Assembly: GCA_900769145.1 (NCBI GenBank)
Contig: CAAGFN010000175.1
Span: forward strand, 1-21,872
Source of the DNA: Rikenellaceae bacterium
GTDB lineage: Bacteria > Bacteroidota > Bacteroidia > Bacteroidales > UBA932
Direction of reading: 5' to 3'
Length of the DNA stretch: 21,872 nucleotides
In this document: in pieces, positions 15,038-21,872 of the stretch
Layout of the letters: the number at the start of each line of letters is the position of its first letter
Position numbering within the stretch: the stretch's first letter is position 1
Made by a program: the position numbers and the translations under genes
Notes under the pieces: model-generated
What the model was told of the DNA's origin: nothing
The model's database searches: none
Seen by the model: only the letters and a program-made list of their open reading frames with translations

Positions 15038-15039
15038 CA

Positions 15040-15573
15040 ATGCTGGAATTCATCAAGAACATATTCAGGAAACGCCATCTTAGACGTTGGGGAAGCACCG
15101 CCTCCACCGGCCTGGTGCCATTGGAGCGTATTCATACCGCTGCCATTCTCATCAATGCGGAGGACAACAACTCCGACCTTTGCAAGGAAACCGTAACCTC
15201 CTATTTCAGAAAAAAAGGCATCAAGCCGGAGGTATTCTTCTTCGATTTCAGCAAGAAATCTGATGAGGAGCTCCAAATCACGAGCCTGAACCGCACAATA
15301 TTGAGAAAGGACCTGAACTGGTGCGGAAGACCTTCCAGGGACAAGATAATGCAATTCAAACAGACCGGAGCCGACCTGTTCATCTCATTGATTGACAATG
15401 AATCATTCCCTGCCGAATTCATGGCAGTCTGCTCCACTGCCGTGTTCAAAATCGGGCGCAGGCAGGTCTGGAAGAACTGTTTCGACCTCGTTATTGAGAA
15501 TCCGCCGTCAGGGTCCGTAAGCCAGATGGAGGCGTTCAAGGCGATAGTCAATTTTCTGGAAACTATACAATAA
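15040..15573 (+). CDS. Small uncharacterised Bacteroidota protein (DUF6913-like)
   Basis: A 177-residue soluble protein with a basic N-terminus (residues 5-16 rich in Lys/Arg), then alternating helix/strand-like sequence: HTAAILINAEDNNSD, a VFFFDFSKKSDEE stretch, DLFISLIDNESFPAEFM and a C-terminal helix. No catalytic motif is recognised. It resembles the Bacteroidota-restricted family I know as DUF6913; this name is from memory. The ATG follows the kinase stop by 2 bases and its stop overlaps the popT start by one base (TAATG), so it is translated within the operon. Function unknown. Confidence 0.8.
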   Translation: MLEFIKNIFRKRHLRRWGSTASTGLVPLERIHTAAILINAEDNNSDLCKETVTSYFRKKGIKPEVFFFDFSKKSDEELQITSLNRTILRKDLNWCGRPSRDKIMQFKQTGADLFISLIDNESFPAEFMAVCSTAVFKIGRRQVWKNCFDLVIENPPSGSVSQMEAFKAIVNFLETIQ

Positions 15574-16526
15574 TGGGTAACATAAGCAAACACATCATCA
15601 CCGGGGTAAAGGGCTATGCAATGGGTGCGGCCAATGTCATCCCGGGCGTTTCCGGCGGCACAATAGCATTGCTGACCGGGATTTTTTCTGAAATAATCGA
15701 GGCAATGAACTCGCTGATGGACCTTTCGGTCTGGAAACTGCTTTTAAAAGGCGACTTCTGCGAGTTCTGGAACAGAATCCACGGCGGATTTCTCGTCGCA
15801 TTGATGGTCGGAGTACTCCTGAGCGTATTCACATTGGCGAAACTGATGGTGTATGTGATGGCGTATTACCCGGTCCAGACCTGGGCATTCTTCTTCGGGC
15901 TAATCATTGCTTCGGCCGTTTACATGATAGCGGACATCAAGGGCTGGAAACTTTTCGACTATCTCTTCTTCATTGCCGGAATCGCCCTCGGCGTGGTAAT
16001 CTGCACAATGTCACCTACAAGCACGCCTGACAGCCTCTGGTTCATATTCATCTGCGGAGCCATCGCCGTGTGCACAATGATTCTTCCGGGAATATCCGGC
16101 AGTTTCATCCTGGTAATCCTGGGCAAATATGACTACGTGATGCAGGCTGTCAGCAACCTGGACATTCCGGTGCTGGCAGTATTCGGAATCGGCTGCGTAA
16201 TCGGCATCCTGGCATTCTCCAAGTTCCTCCACTGGCTTCTGGCACGTTGCGAGAGACAGACAATGCTGGTGCTGGTGGGCTTCGTAATCGGGGCTCTCGT
16301 CAAGGTATGGCCATGGAACGACATGACGGCTGTAGCCAAGGCGCAGTTTCTCAGAAGCGGGATGTCAGCCACTGATGCCACCACGGCCGTAAACGCACTT
16401 ATAGAGAACGGGGCGGTACTCAGGCAAGTCATTGACCCGCAGACCGGCTGGGCCATCTTATGGGCCATCGCAGGACTCGTCACCGTGGTTCTTATCGAAT
16501 ATCTCAGCAAAAGAAAAGGGGCCTGA
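15573..16526 (+). CDS. popT: DUF368 family undecaprenyl-phosphate translocase (PopT)
   Basis: An integral membrane protein of 317 residues. The family was shown in Vibrio cholerae to return undecaprenyl phosphate to the cytoplasmic face, recycling the carrier for wall and surface polysaccharide synthesis. It has the two characteristic half-repeats: NVIPGVSGGTIALLTGIF (21-38) and ILPGISGSFILVILGKY (170-186), each in a probable re-entrant hairpin, plus about eight hydrophobic segments and a C-terminal LIEYLSKRKGA tail. It starts at the TAATG overlap with the upstream gene. Its stop codon lies in the loop of the downstream terminator. The function is inferred from the family. Confidence 0.9.
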   Translation: MGNISKHIITGVKGYAMGAANVIPGVSGGTIALLTGIFSEIIEAMNSLMDLSVWKLLLKGDFCEFWNRIHGGFLVALMVGVLLSVFTLAKLMVYVMAYYPVQTWAFFFGLIIASAVYMIADIKGWKLFDYLFFIAGIALGVVICTMSPTSTPDSLWFIFICGAIAVCTMILPGISGSFILVILGKYDYVMQAVSNLDIPVLAVFGIGCVIGILAFSKFLHWLLARCERQTMLVLVGFVIGALVKVWPWNDMTAVAKAQFLRSGMSATDATTAVNALIENGAVLRQVIDPQTGWAILWAIAGLVTVVLIEYLSKRKGA

Positions 16527-16535
16527 GCCCCTTTT
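16514..16535. terminator. Bidirectional terminator between popT and the M64 peptidase gene
   Basis: AAAAGGGGC (16514-16522), loop CTGA, GCCCCTTTT (16527-16535), followed by T-rich DNA. The 9-base stem has A and T ends on both strands. It can end popT (plus) and the Sus-like locus (minus, last gene stop at 16539). The popT stop TGA is at 16524-16526, within the loop. Confidence 0.88.
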
Positions 16536-16538
16536 TCT

Positions 16539-18422
16539 TTATCTGTTGTCAATCATGACAGGCGGTGCAAGCGGAACGAAGTCGTAAGGAACGACAGGGG
16601 CCTGCGCCGCCATAACCGCACCTGATGACAGGGCCTTCGCATCCTTGGCCACGAAATCATTGAAATTGAACGTACTGCCGGAGGCCTTCATGATCCTTCG
16701 CACAATTGCCTCGCGCGAAGGAGCATTGTAGTATGCCCTGTTGTCTTCCATGCAGCTGATGTACTCCGGACGCCATACGCCCTGTGAATAGAGATACCCG
16801 CCCTCGTACATGCCGACGGCACTGTATCCGTCAATATCGAAATAATTCTTCCAATGCACCTTGTCCCGGTCGCCCGTCAAGGAAAGATTATAGCCGAAAT
16901 ACGGGTCGGAAGTCCTCCAGGAAGTGATAAGATTCTGGCTGTCAACAGGCAGGCTCTCATTGTAATACCTGTACTCGTCCAGCAGACGGCCGAAACCGTG
17001 CCCGCCACCCTCATGGGTAACCACCTTGCCGAAACTGCTTCCGGTAGGGCACATTGAAACTGAACGCCCTACACTCATCATCATGCAGGTTCCCGCATAG
17101 ACATTGAGATTGATAATCACAAAAACTGTCGTATTGTTCAGATCATCCTCGGATACTCCCGGCACCTTCCTGGCATAGTTGAATACCCTGTCATAGTCGC
17201 AGGATATTCCAGTGCTGTTGCCGCCTTCCAATGTGGAGCTGAATACGGTGTTCTTCGTCTGGGCCTTGCAGCCGGTCATATTGCTCTTGACAGTGGCCCC
17301 TCTCTCCTGGGAATATGCAGCCACGGTGCTGACACGGAAATAATCCTTGTAAGAGGCATAAGGCTCAAGCCCGAAGAATGCATTTACAGCCGTCTCCACA
17401 GCCTGGTCAAAAGCTCCGCCGTCATTGTAGTCCTCCTCAATGAAGCCGTCACCTGTGAAAATCAGGTGAACAGGCTTGGGAGCACCCGCACACTCTGGCT
17501 TGATAAGGCGGACCTCCCCGTCCACATAACCTCCTGCAGTACCGGTAGTGAAGAAACGCAGGTCGGAAACGGACTTTCCGCCGAAAGGATCCCTTGCCTC
17601 GACCTTCCACATATATTCCGTATTCTTCTCCAGATAGGTGGAGAACTTGGTGGAATTGGTGCTGGACTCGGTATATTGCCAGGAGACTCCCCCATTGGAG
17701 GAAATCATCAGGTTATATGTCAATACGTCCCCGTCCGGGTCCGAAGGAACATTCCAGTTGAACGTCACATTGGTCGGCATGTCTGTCGCACCGGCAGCCG
17801 GGAATGTCAGGACTGGTTTCTCCGGAGCGGAGTTCGGCATTGTCTGGCTGACGGTGATAAAGCGGAATGATCCGTTGAAGTTGATTTGGAGGAATGCAGT
17901 ATTGCGCGGAGTCCTGTCAGTGAATTTGGCCGGGGTCAATGTCACCAAAGTCTCGCCTGCCGAGCCTGAAGAAGGGGATACTTTGCACCAAGGGACCTCC
18001 GTATTGTCAATTTCCCAGTCATACTTGGAGTAAACCGTCATCGTCTTGGCCTCGCCGGACTCGTCAAATGCAAACTCATAGGAACTCAATGAGAAATCCA
18101 CACCGCTCTGCACGGCTTCTACGGAAGCAGTGATCCCGCCCCCGGAGAAGGTAAGGGTCGCCGTCCTGTCGAGGCCCGGGTTCTGGCTGGCCTTTACGGT
18201 TACTTCAGCATTGCCCGTGCCGGAAGATGGTGTACAGACAATCCAGTCAGGGCAGGTAACTTCCCAGCCGACATTGGCGGAGACATTGACTTTCAACGAC
18301 TTTCCTGCCTTGGGAAACTCCAGGGCTGTCGGATTGACACCCAATGAATAGTCCGTTTTGCAGGAAACGGCAACGAAGGATAATATAGCGGCAACAACCG
18401 CCCCGGTAATTCTAACTTTCAT
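16539..18422 (-). CDS. Lipoprotein with two BACON domains, FN3-like domain and M64 (IgA peptidase family) metallopeptidase
   Basis: Predicted envelope or surface metalloprotease of 627 residues. The signal peptide ends in lipobox AVSC (C21). Two BACON domains span about 28-108 (WEVTCPDWIVCTPSSG) and 110-195 (WEIDNTEVPWCKVSPSSG), then an FN3-like domain at about 198-293 (TFNWNVPSDPDGD, TEYMWKVEARDPFGG). The peptidase domain from about 305 has VHLIFTGDGF and the metal site THEGGGHGFGRLLDEY, with H470, E471, H475, D482 and E483. The founding M64 member cleaves human IgA, but most homologues are untested. H-E-x-x-x-H spacing is noted separately. BACON and FN3 parts may bind glycans or glycoproteins or act as spacers. 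Last gene of the Sus-like locus. Confidence 0.85.
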   Translation of the reverse strand: MKVRITGAVVAAILSFVAVSCKTDYSLGVNPTALEFPKAGKSLKVNVSANVGWEVTCPDWIVCTPSSGTGNAEVTVKASQNPGLDRTATLTFSGGGITASVEAVQSGVDFSLSSYEFAFDESGEAKTMTVYSKYDWEIDNTEVPWCKVSPSSGSAGETLVTLTPAKFTDRTPRNTAFLQINFNGSFRFITVSQTMPNSAPEKPVLTFPAAGATDMPTNVTFNWNVPSDPDGDVLTYNLMISSNGGVSWQYTESSTNSTKFSTYLEKNTEYMWKVEARDPFGGKSVSDLRFFTTGTAGGYVDGEVRLIKPECAGAPKPVHLIFTGDGFIEEDYNDGGAFDQAVETAVNAFFGLEPYASYKDYFRVSTVAAYSQERGATVKSNMTGCKAQTKNTVFSSTLEGGNSTGISCDYDRVFNYARKVPGVSEDDLNNTTVFVIINLNVYAGTCMMMSVGRSVSMCPTGSSFGKVVTHEGGGHGFGRLLDEYRYYNESLPVDSQNLITSWRTSDPYFGYNLSLTGDRDKVHWKNYFDIDGYSAVGMYEGGYLYSQGVWRPEYISCMEDNRAYYNAPSREAIVRRIMKASGSTFNFNDFVAKDAKALSSGAVMAAQAPVVPYDFVPLAPPVMIDNR

Positions 18423-18445
18423 ATTCTATCTGGTTGTCATAGAAA

Positions 18446-18481
18446 GAGGCTGACTAAAAAGACCTCTTCTTAGTCAGCCCT
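18446..18481. terminator. Hairpin between the unrecognised lipoprotein and the M64 gene
   Basis: GGCTGACTA (18448-18456) pairs with TAGTCAGCC (18471-18479) around a 14-base loop. On the minus strand a short T-run interrupts the loop and only TTT follows the stem, so it may attenuate rather than stop read-through into the peptidase gene. The palindrome could also be a dispersed intergenic repeat. Confidence 0.5.
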
Positions 18482-18518
18482 CTATTTATCACTGCCGCAT
18501 AGTGCGGAACAGATGATT

Positions 18519-19505
18519 TTACGGCTGTGCCGGAGACTCCGGCATCGGTGTCAGGGTACCGCCTATGATGGCATCGTAAGCGCCGACCCAAGGGAATCCC
18601 TGAGCATACTGGTGAAGATCCATCTCAAGATAGGAAAGTTCCTGGAGGTTTCCGTCAATGTCGTATGAAATCGTGAACGGTTCCATTCCGTCTTCGCCGT
18701 CGCCATAGAAAACGTAAACTAAGGTTTCACTATAGAATCCCAACAATTCCCCGAAGGCTGCAGAAGGAACGAAAACGCCATTTGTGCGGTCATAGTCAAG
18801 GACTTTATCGAAGGCGATGCAGTCATTCTCAAGGTCGTTATAGCCAAGGAATATTTGCTCAGCATCGTCAGGAGATCCCCAAAGGTTGAAAAGATCCAAT
18901 GCGAGCATATACTCGTAGCCGGCTTTTGCAAGAGGTGCGAAAACATCTGCCTCAGGCACGAACATAAGTTCTGCCTCGAAAGGAGCGCCTGAACCGGAGT
19001 TGAGCACGAGCGGACCGTCCTCAATGTTATAGAGGTCAGGATAGTTCACCAGGAAGCGTCCCGGCGCAGGATAGGTGTAGTCCCTGGTAGTCAGAGAGTA
19101 ACGTCCCACCTCGGAGAGCACTCCCTCCCCGGTAATCGCGGCCACGAAAATCTCATAATCAGTATCTGCATTTACTGACATTTCGACAGTAGCCGTAGCG
19201 TCGGTGTCTGAACTGTAAGTAGCCATATTGTTGTTGAATGCGCCGGAAGCATCGCCACAAAGGAGGTCGAGTGCGGTCGGGGACGCATTGCCCTTGCCTT
19301 TCACGAGCATATAGGCATACTGTGAGGCAGACTCGGAAGGAGTGAGGGTCACTACAAGTTCAACATCACCCCTCTTGTCAATCGTAAGAGAAACGGATGG
19401 CTTCTCCTTGCCCTTGTTGTTCTCTCCAAGGGTCTCGTCGTTGTCGCAGCCCGCAATCATAGCGACTGCGAGGCCGGCGACAAGCAAATATCTAAATTTC
19501 TTCAT
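18519..19505 (-). CDS. Unrecognised surface lipoprotein of the Sus-like locus
   Basis: A lipoprotein of 328 residues with signal MKKFRYLLVAGLAVAMIAGC (lipobox IAGC, C20), then an acidic DNDETLGENN stretch that could act as the Bacteroidota surface-export signal. Next comes a beta-rich domain (about 38-140: VSLTIDKRGDVELVVTLTPSE, EMSVNADTDYEIFVAAITGEG) that looks like an FN3/Ig module of SusE-like proteins, and a C-terminal half I do not recognise, ending in LTPMPESPAQP. It lies 16 bases downstream of the Calx-beta lipoprotein gene. Its position suggests an accessory binding protein. An ATG at 19511 would add two residues. Confidence 0.75.
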   Translation of the reverse strand: MKKFRYLLVAGLAVAMIAGCDNDETLGENNKGKEKPSVSLTIDKRGDVELVVTLTPSESASQYAYMLVKGKGNASPTALDLLCGDASGAFNNNMATYSSDTDATATVEMSVNADTDYEIFVAAITGEGVLSEVGRYSLTTRDYTYPAPGRFLVNYPDLYNIEDGPLVLNSGSGAPFEAELMFVPEADVFAPLAKAGYEYMLALDLFNLWGSPDDAEQIFLGYNDLENDCIAFDKVLDYDRTNGVFVPSAAFGELLGFYSETLVYVFYGDGEDGMEPFTISYDIDGNLQELSYLEMDLHQYAQGFPWVGAYDAIIGGTLTPMPESPAQP

Positions 19506-19521
19506 AATCATCGATTTTTAA

Positions 19522-20448
19522 TTATTTGCGGGTCATAGTGATGTCTTTAATTGGAACCCAGTTACCATACTCAGTGCCTGAATCCATACCGAAGACACGA
19601 CCTCCCAAACCATATCCAGGGTCGAAGGTGATAGTGTTGCAATCTGAACTCCATGTTGCATAGACATCACCCTCCGCAGACAAACTGGATGCGCCAGGGA
19701 TGTATGCCCAAGTCTTGACATTGCAATATTCTGACAATCCGAAATTCATCTCGGTAGCCATAATCTTGTCAGTCTGAAGCTTGAGATACCCGCCTTCAGC
19801 ATTGTAATCGAGATACCATACAGGCTCACCGTAGTCACTCCACCAATATCCTGCATAACCGCAGCATACAAGAGTCTTCTCGGCATTTGCCGCAGCCTCG
19901 TCCTCAGTCAAACCTCCGGTAATGATAACATCGAAGGAAGTTGTGGAACCATCTTTCAGACTCGTTGCGGAGAGTGACCAGGTACCCATCAACCTGTCGT
20001 AAGGGTTGTTGTCATTGTCAGCAATCTCCACAACAGTGGAACCTGTACCGACAGAGGCACCATTGACATTCTCAAGAGTGAGTTTCACTGTCCTGTTTTC
20101 ATTGATTTCCATATTGTCAATGATATTGAACTCGACGTATGCCGGAGCATCAGGGTTGCCCGCATACTTGAGACCAATGGTCTGGGTGAAGTGGATAATC
20201 TTCTCAATGTCAGACTCATCTGAAACGCTGATTTCAGCCTTTACATCGAAGGAAATCGGCCAAGTCTTTGCCTCGCCCTCGACTACCATCGGTATCCTGA
20301 CCAGACCGGCGGATTCCTTGAATGTATATGCATCCTTGGCGAAACCGATTACAGCATCTCCTGCTCCCTCCTCCGTGTTGTCGCAGGAGGCCAGCATAAG
20401 AGCAGAAACGGCTGCCAATGCTATGTATTTCAATGTTTTCATATTCAT
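19522..20448 (-). CDS. Calx-beta domain lipoprotein, SusD-adjacent
   Basis: A lipoprotein of 308 residues: signal with lipobox LASC (C22), acidic tail DNTEEGAGD, then a Calx-beta-type domain at about residues 30-145 (AYTFKESAGLVRIPMVVEG, VEFNIIDNMEINENRTVKLTLENV, TVVEIADND). The second half begins YDRLMGTWSLSATS and ends VPIKDITMTRK, a lipocalin-like or beta-sandwich pattern that I cannot assign. Calx-beta modules are common in Bacteroidota adhesion and Sus accessory proteins and may bind calcium. The ATG at 20448 lies 7 bases after the susD stop. The upstream ATG at 20484 would overlap susD and add residues unlike a signal peptide. Confidence 0.8.
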   Translation of the reverse strand: MNMKTLKYIALAAVSALMLASCDNTEEGAGDAVIGFAKDAYTFKESAGLVRIPMVVEGEAKTWPISFDVKAEISVSDESDIEKIIHFTQTIGLKYAGNPDAPAYVEFNIIDNMEINENRTVKLTLENVNGASVGTGSTVVEIADNDNNPYDRLMGTWSLSATSLKDGSTTSFDVIITGGLTEDEAAANAEKTLVCCGYAGYWWSDYGEPVWYLDYNAEGGYLKLQTDKIMATEMNFGLSEYCNVKTWAYIPGASSLSAEGDVYATWSSDCNTITFDPGYGLGGRVFGMDSGTEYGNWVPIKDITMTRK

Positions 20449-20455
20449 CTGTAAC

Positions 20456-21872
20456 TTAACGTTTGTATGCTTCATTCTGTTCATCCTTCATCTGCGGATT
20501 GGCCTGGATCTCATCCTCAGGAATCGGCCACAGGAAGTAAGGGTCGTCAGCCTCCCTGGTGCAGACTGCGTAGTTCTCGCCCTGCTGGAGGAATGAAGGA
20601 TCCTGGCCTGCGGACCTTGTGAATCCGATATGCCAACGCTTGATGTCATTAAGCCTGAAGCCCTCTCCGTAGAGTTCCTTGGTCCTCTCGTCACGGATTT
20701 CGTTCCTGAGGGCGGTACCGTTGTAGGACTGCTCGGTATAACCCTTGATTCTCTTGGACCTGAGGTCGTTGAGATACTTGCAGGCTACAGCGTCCTGGCC
20801 ACCGATATTGTAAGCGGCCTCGGCTGCGATGAGGTACATCTCGGAAATCCTGAACACCTTAGGCATATGTGCATAGTTGGAAACCTTTGAGTAGAGAGTA
20901 GGATTTCCCGGATACTTCACGAAGAGAGTGACTGTACCTGTGAAACGCACGCTGACCTCACGCTCGTCGAAATATGCGCCGTAGCGGATGTCATTCTCCT
21001 GGTCATAGAGGTCGAGAACCCAGTCCTCAGGGATGTACTGAGGATCATCATTGCCCTCTTCACCTGTAGTGTTGTAGATGAAATAGCCGTAGGTGTTGCC
21101 GTAGTCGTCCGGACCTGTCATTGCAATACGCCAGATGGTCTCGGTGAGGTTGTCATTTACCCAACCCTTTGCGTAAGCGGTAGCATCGCTCATAAGCTTG
21201 TACGTGCCGCTGTCGATGAGGGTCTTGGCCTTGAGGAGGGCAGTCTCATAGTCGTGCATTGTGAGGGCAACCCTTGCCTGGAGAGCTGTAACGACATCCT
21301 TTGTCACGTATGCTGAGTTCACTGTACCTGCAGCGGTAACGTATTTCTCAGCCTCGTCCAGATCCTTGACAATCTGCTCGTAGGTAGTCTCGAGGGTACC
21401 TCTGTGAGGGTATTTGTCAGCATCAGCCGTAGGAGCATACTTGGTAACCACAGGGACTCCGAACTTGGTGCCGGCAGTCTCAGGGTCATAGTCCTCGCAG
21501 AAATACTGGCTGAGGTTGAAGAGAAGGTGAGCCCTGATGTAGCAAGCCTCTCCGTAGTACTGCTGGACAGTCTTGGTATCTGCCTCATCGAGAGTGCCGG
21601 ATGCAAGAAGCTTCTCGGTACCTGCAATGAGGAAGTTTGCATTTCCGATATAGCCGTAGAGGCCAAACCAGATGCTGGTTGCCGCATCCTCGGATGCAGT
21701 TACATTGTAGCTGTAGAATGGACCACCCCAGTTTCCGAAGTTCTTCACTGCGTGGAAGAGGTCGGTCTGGAGATCGGTGTAATACACGTATGCTCCGGTA
21801 AACGCATACTTGAGCCCGGAATAGAGACCGTTCCTGAAAGCCTTGCAGTCAGCTACAGCCTCCATCGCCTCC
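20456..21872 (-). CDS. SusD/RagB-family outer-membrane lipoprotein, N-terminus beyond window
   Basis: The lipid-anchored lid of a SusC/RagA-type TonB-dependent importer, capturing glycans or peptides at the cell surface. About 472 residues are present; the signal peptide and lipobox lie outside the window because the frame stays open to the edge. SusD-like N-terminal helices include GLYGYIGNANFLIAGTEKLL and YYGEACYIRAHLLFNLSQYF. The C-terminal RagB/SusD part has FRISEMYLIAAEAAYNIGG, RDERTKELYGEGFRLNDIKR and FLWPIPEDEIQANPQM. A susC gene is expected just upstream, past the right edge. The next gene starts 7 bases after its stop. Confidence 0.93.
   Translation of the reverse strand, partial: EAMEAVADCKAFRNGLYSGLKYAFTGAYVYYTDLQTDLFHAVKNFGNWGGPFYSYNVTASEDAATSIWFGLYGYIGNANFLIAGTEKLLASGTLDEADTKTVQQYYGEACYIRAHLLFNLSQYFCEDYDPETAGTKFGVPVVTKYAPTADADKYPHRGTLETTYEQIVKDLDEAEKYVTAAGTVNSAYVTKDVVTALQARVALTMHDYETALLKAKTLIDSGTYKLMSDATAYAKGWVNDNLTETIWRIAMTGPDDYGNTYGYFIYNTTGEEGNDDPQYIPEDWVLDLYDQENDIRYGAYFDEREVSVRFTGTVTLFVKYPGNPTLYSKVSNYAHMPKVFRISEMYLIAAEAAYNIGGQDAVACKYLNDLRSKRIKGYTEQSYNGTALRNEIRDERTKELYGEGFRLNDIKRWHIGFTRSAGQDPSFLQQGENYAVCTREADDPYFLWPIPEDEIQANPQMKDEQNEAYKR

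Noticed and set aside
18441..18485. Insertion-sequence end at the AGTCAGCC palindrome
   Set aside because: No transposase remnant or second end is present; a hairpin terminator or small dispersed repeat explains it better.

Overview
The window looks like a chromosomal segment of a Bacteroidota bacterium, most likely of the order Bacteroidales. Support comes from a SusD-type gene followed by lipoprotein genes, BACON domains, an HU-CCDC81-type protein, and several promoters of the Bacteroidota form (TTG or TTTG, 19-21 bases, then TAnnTTTG) with no strong Shine-Dalgarno sites. I cannot name a genus. GC content appears to be a little above 50%.

Left part (1-6348, minus strand): a purine biosynthesis operon read purE-purL-purC-purF. 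The purF end lies outside the window. A promoter with a leader of about 155 bases precedes purE, and a GC-rich repeat array fills the 258-base purE-purL gap. From 6349 to about 7060 there is no gene; it holds a GC-rich minisatellite, a diverged direct repeat and a nested inverted repeat.

Middle part (7060-12828): a LysO-type lysine exporter whose predicted transcription start nearly coincides with its start codon; a convergent membrane-anchored HU-CCDC81-type protein with a long acidic repetitive stalk; a tRNA-Asn/tRNA-Val pair ending at a hairpin terminator; and a minus-strand cysS-xth pair. An imperfect palindromic element with a 26-base tandem duplication lies upstream of cysS, between it and the next gene.

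Right part (12829-21872): a minus-strand flippase-like membrane protein is divergent from a tight plus-strand operon of a PfkB-family kinase, a small unknown protein (DUF6913-like) and a DUF368/PopT undecaprenyl-phosphate translocase. A shared terminator separates this from a minus-strand Sus-like locus: SusD (N-terminus outside the window), a Calx-beta lipoprotein, an unrecognised lipoprotein, and a lipoprotein with two BACON domains, an FN3-like domain and an M64 (IgA peptidase family) metallopeptidase domain. I read this last locus as a protein- or peptide-targeting utilisation locus.

The least expected signal is compositional: the pentamer CAATG/CATTG is strongly over-represented on both strands across the whole window, in different genes and frames and between genes. 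A second theme is low-complexity insertion into otherwise conserved proteins (CysS, the flippase-like protein, LysO).
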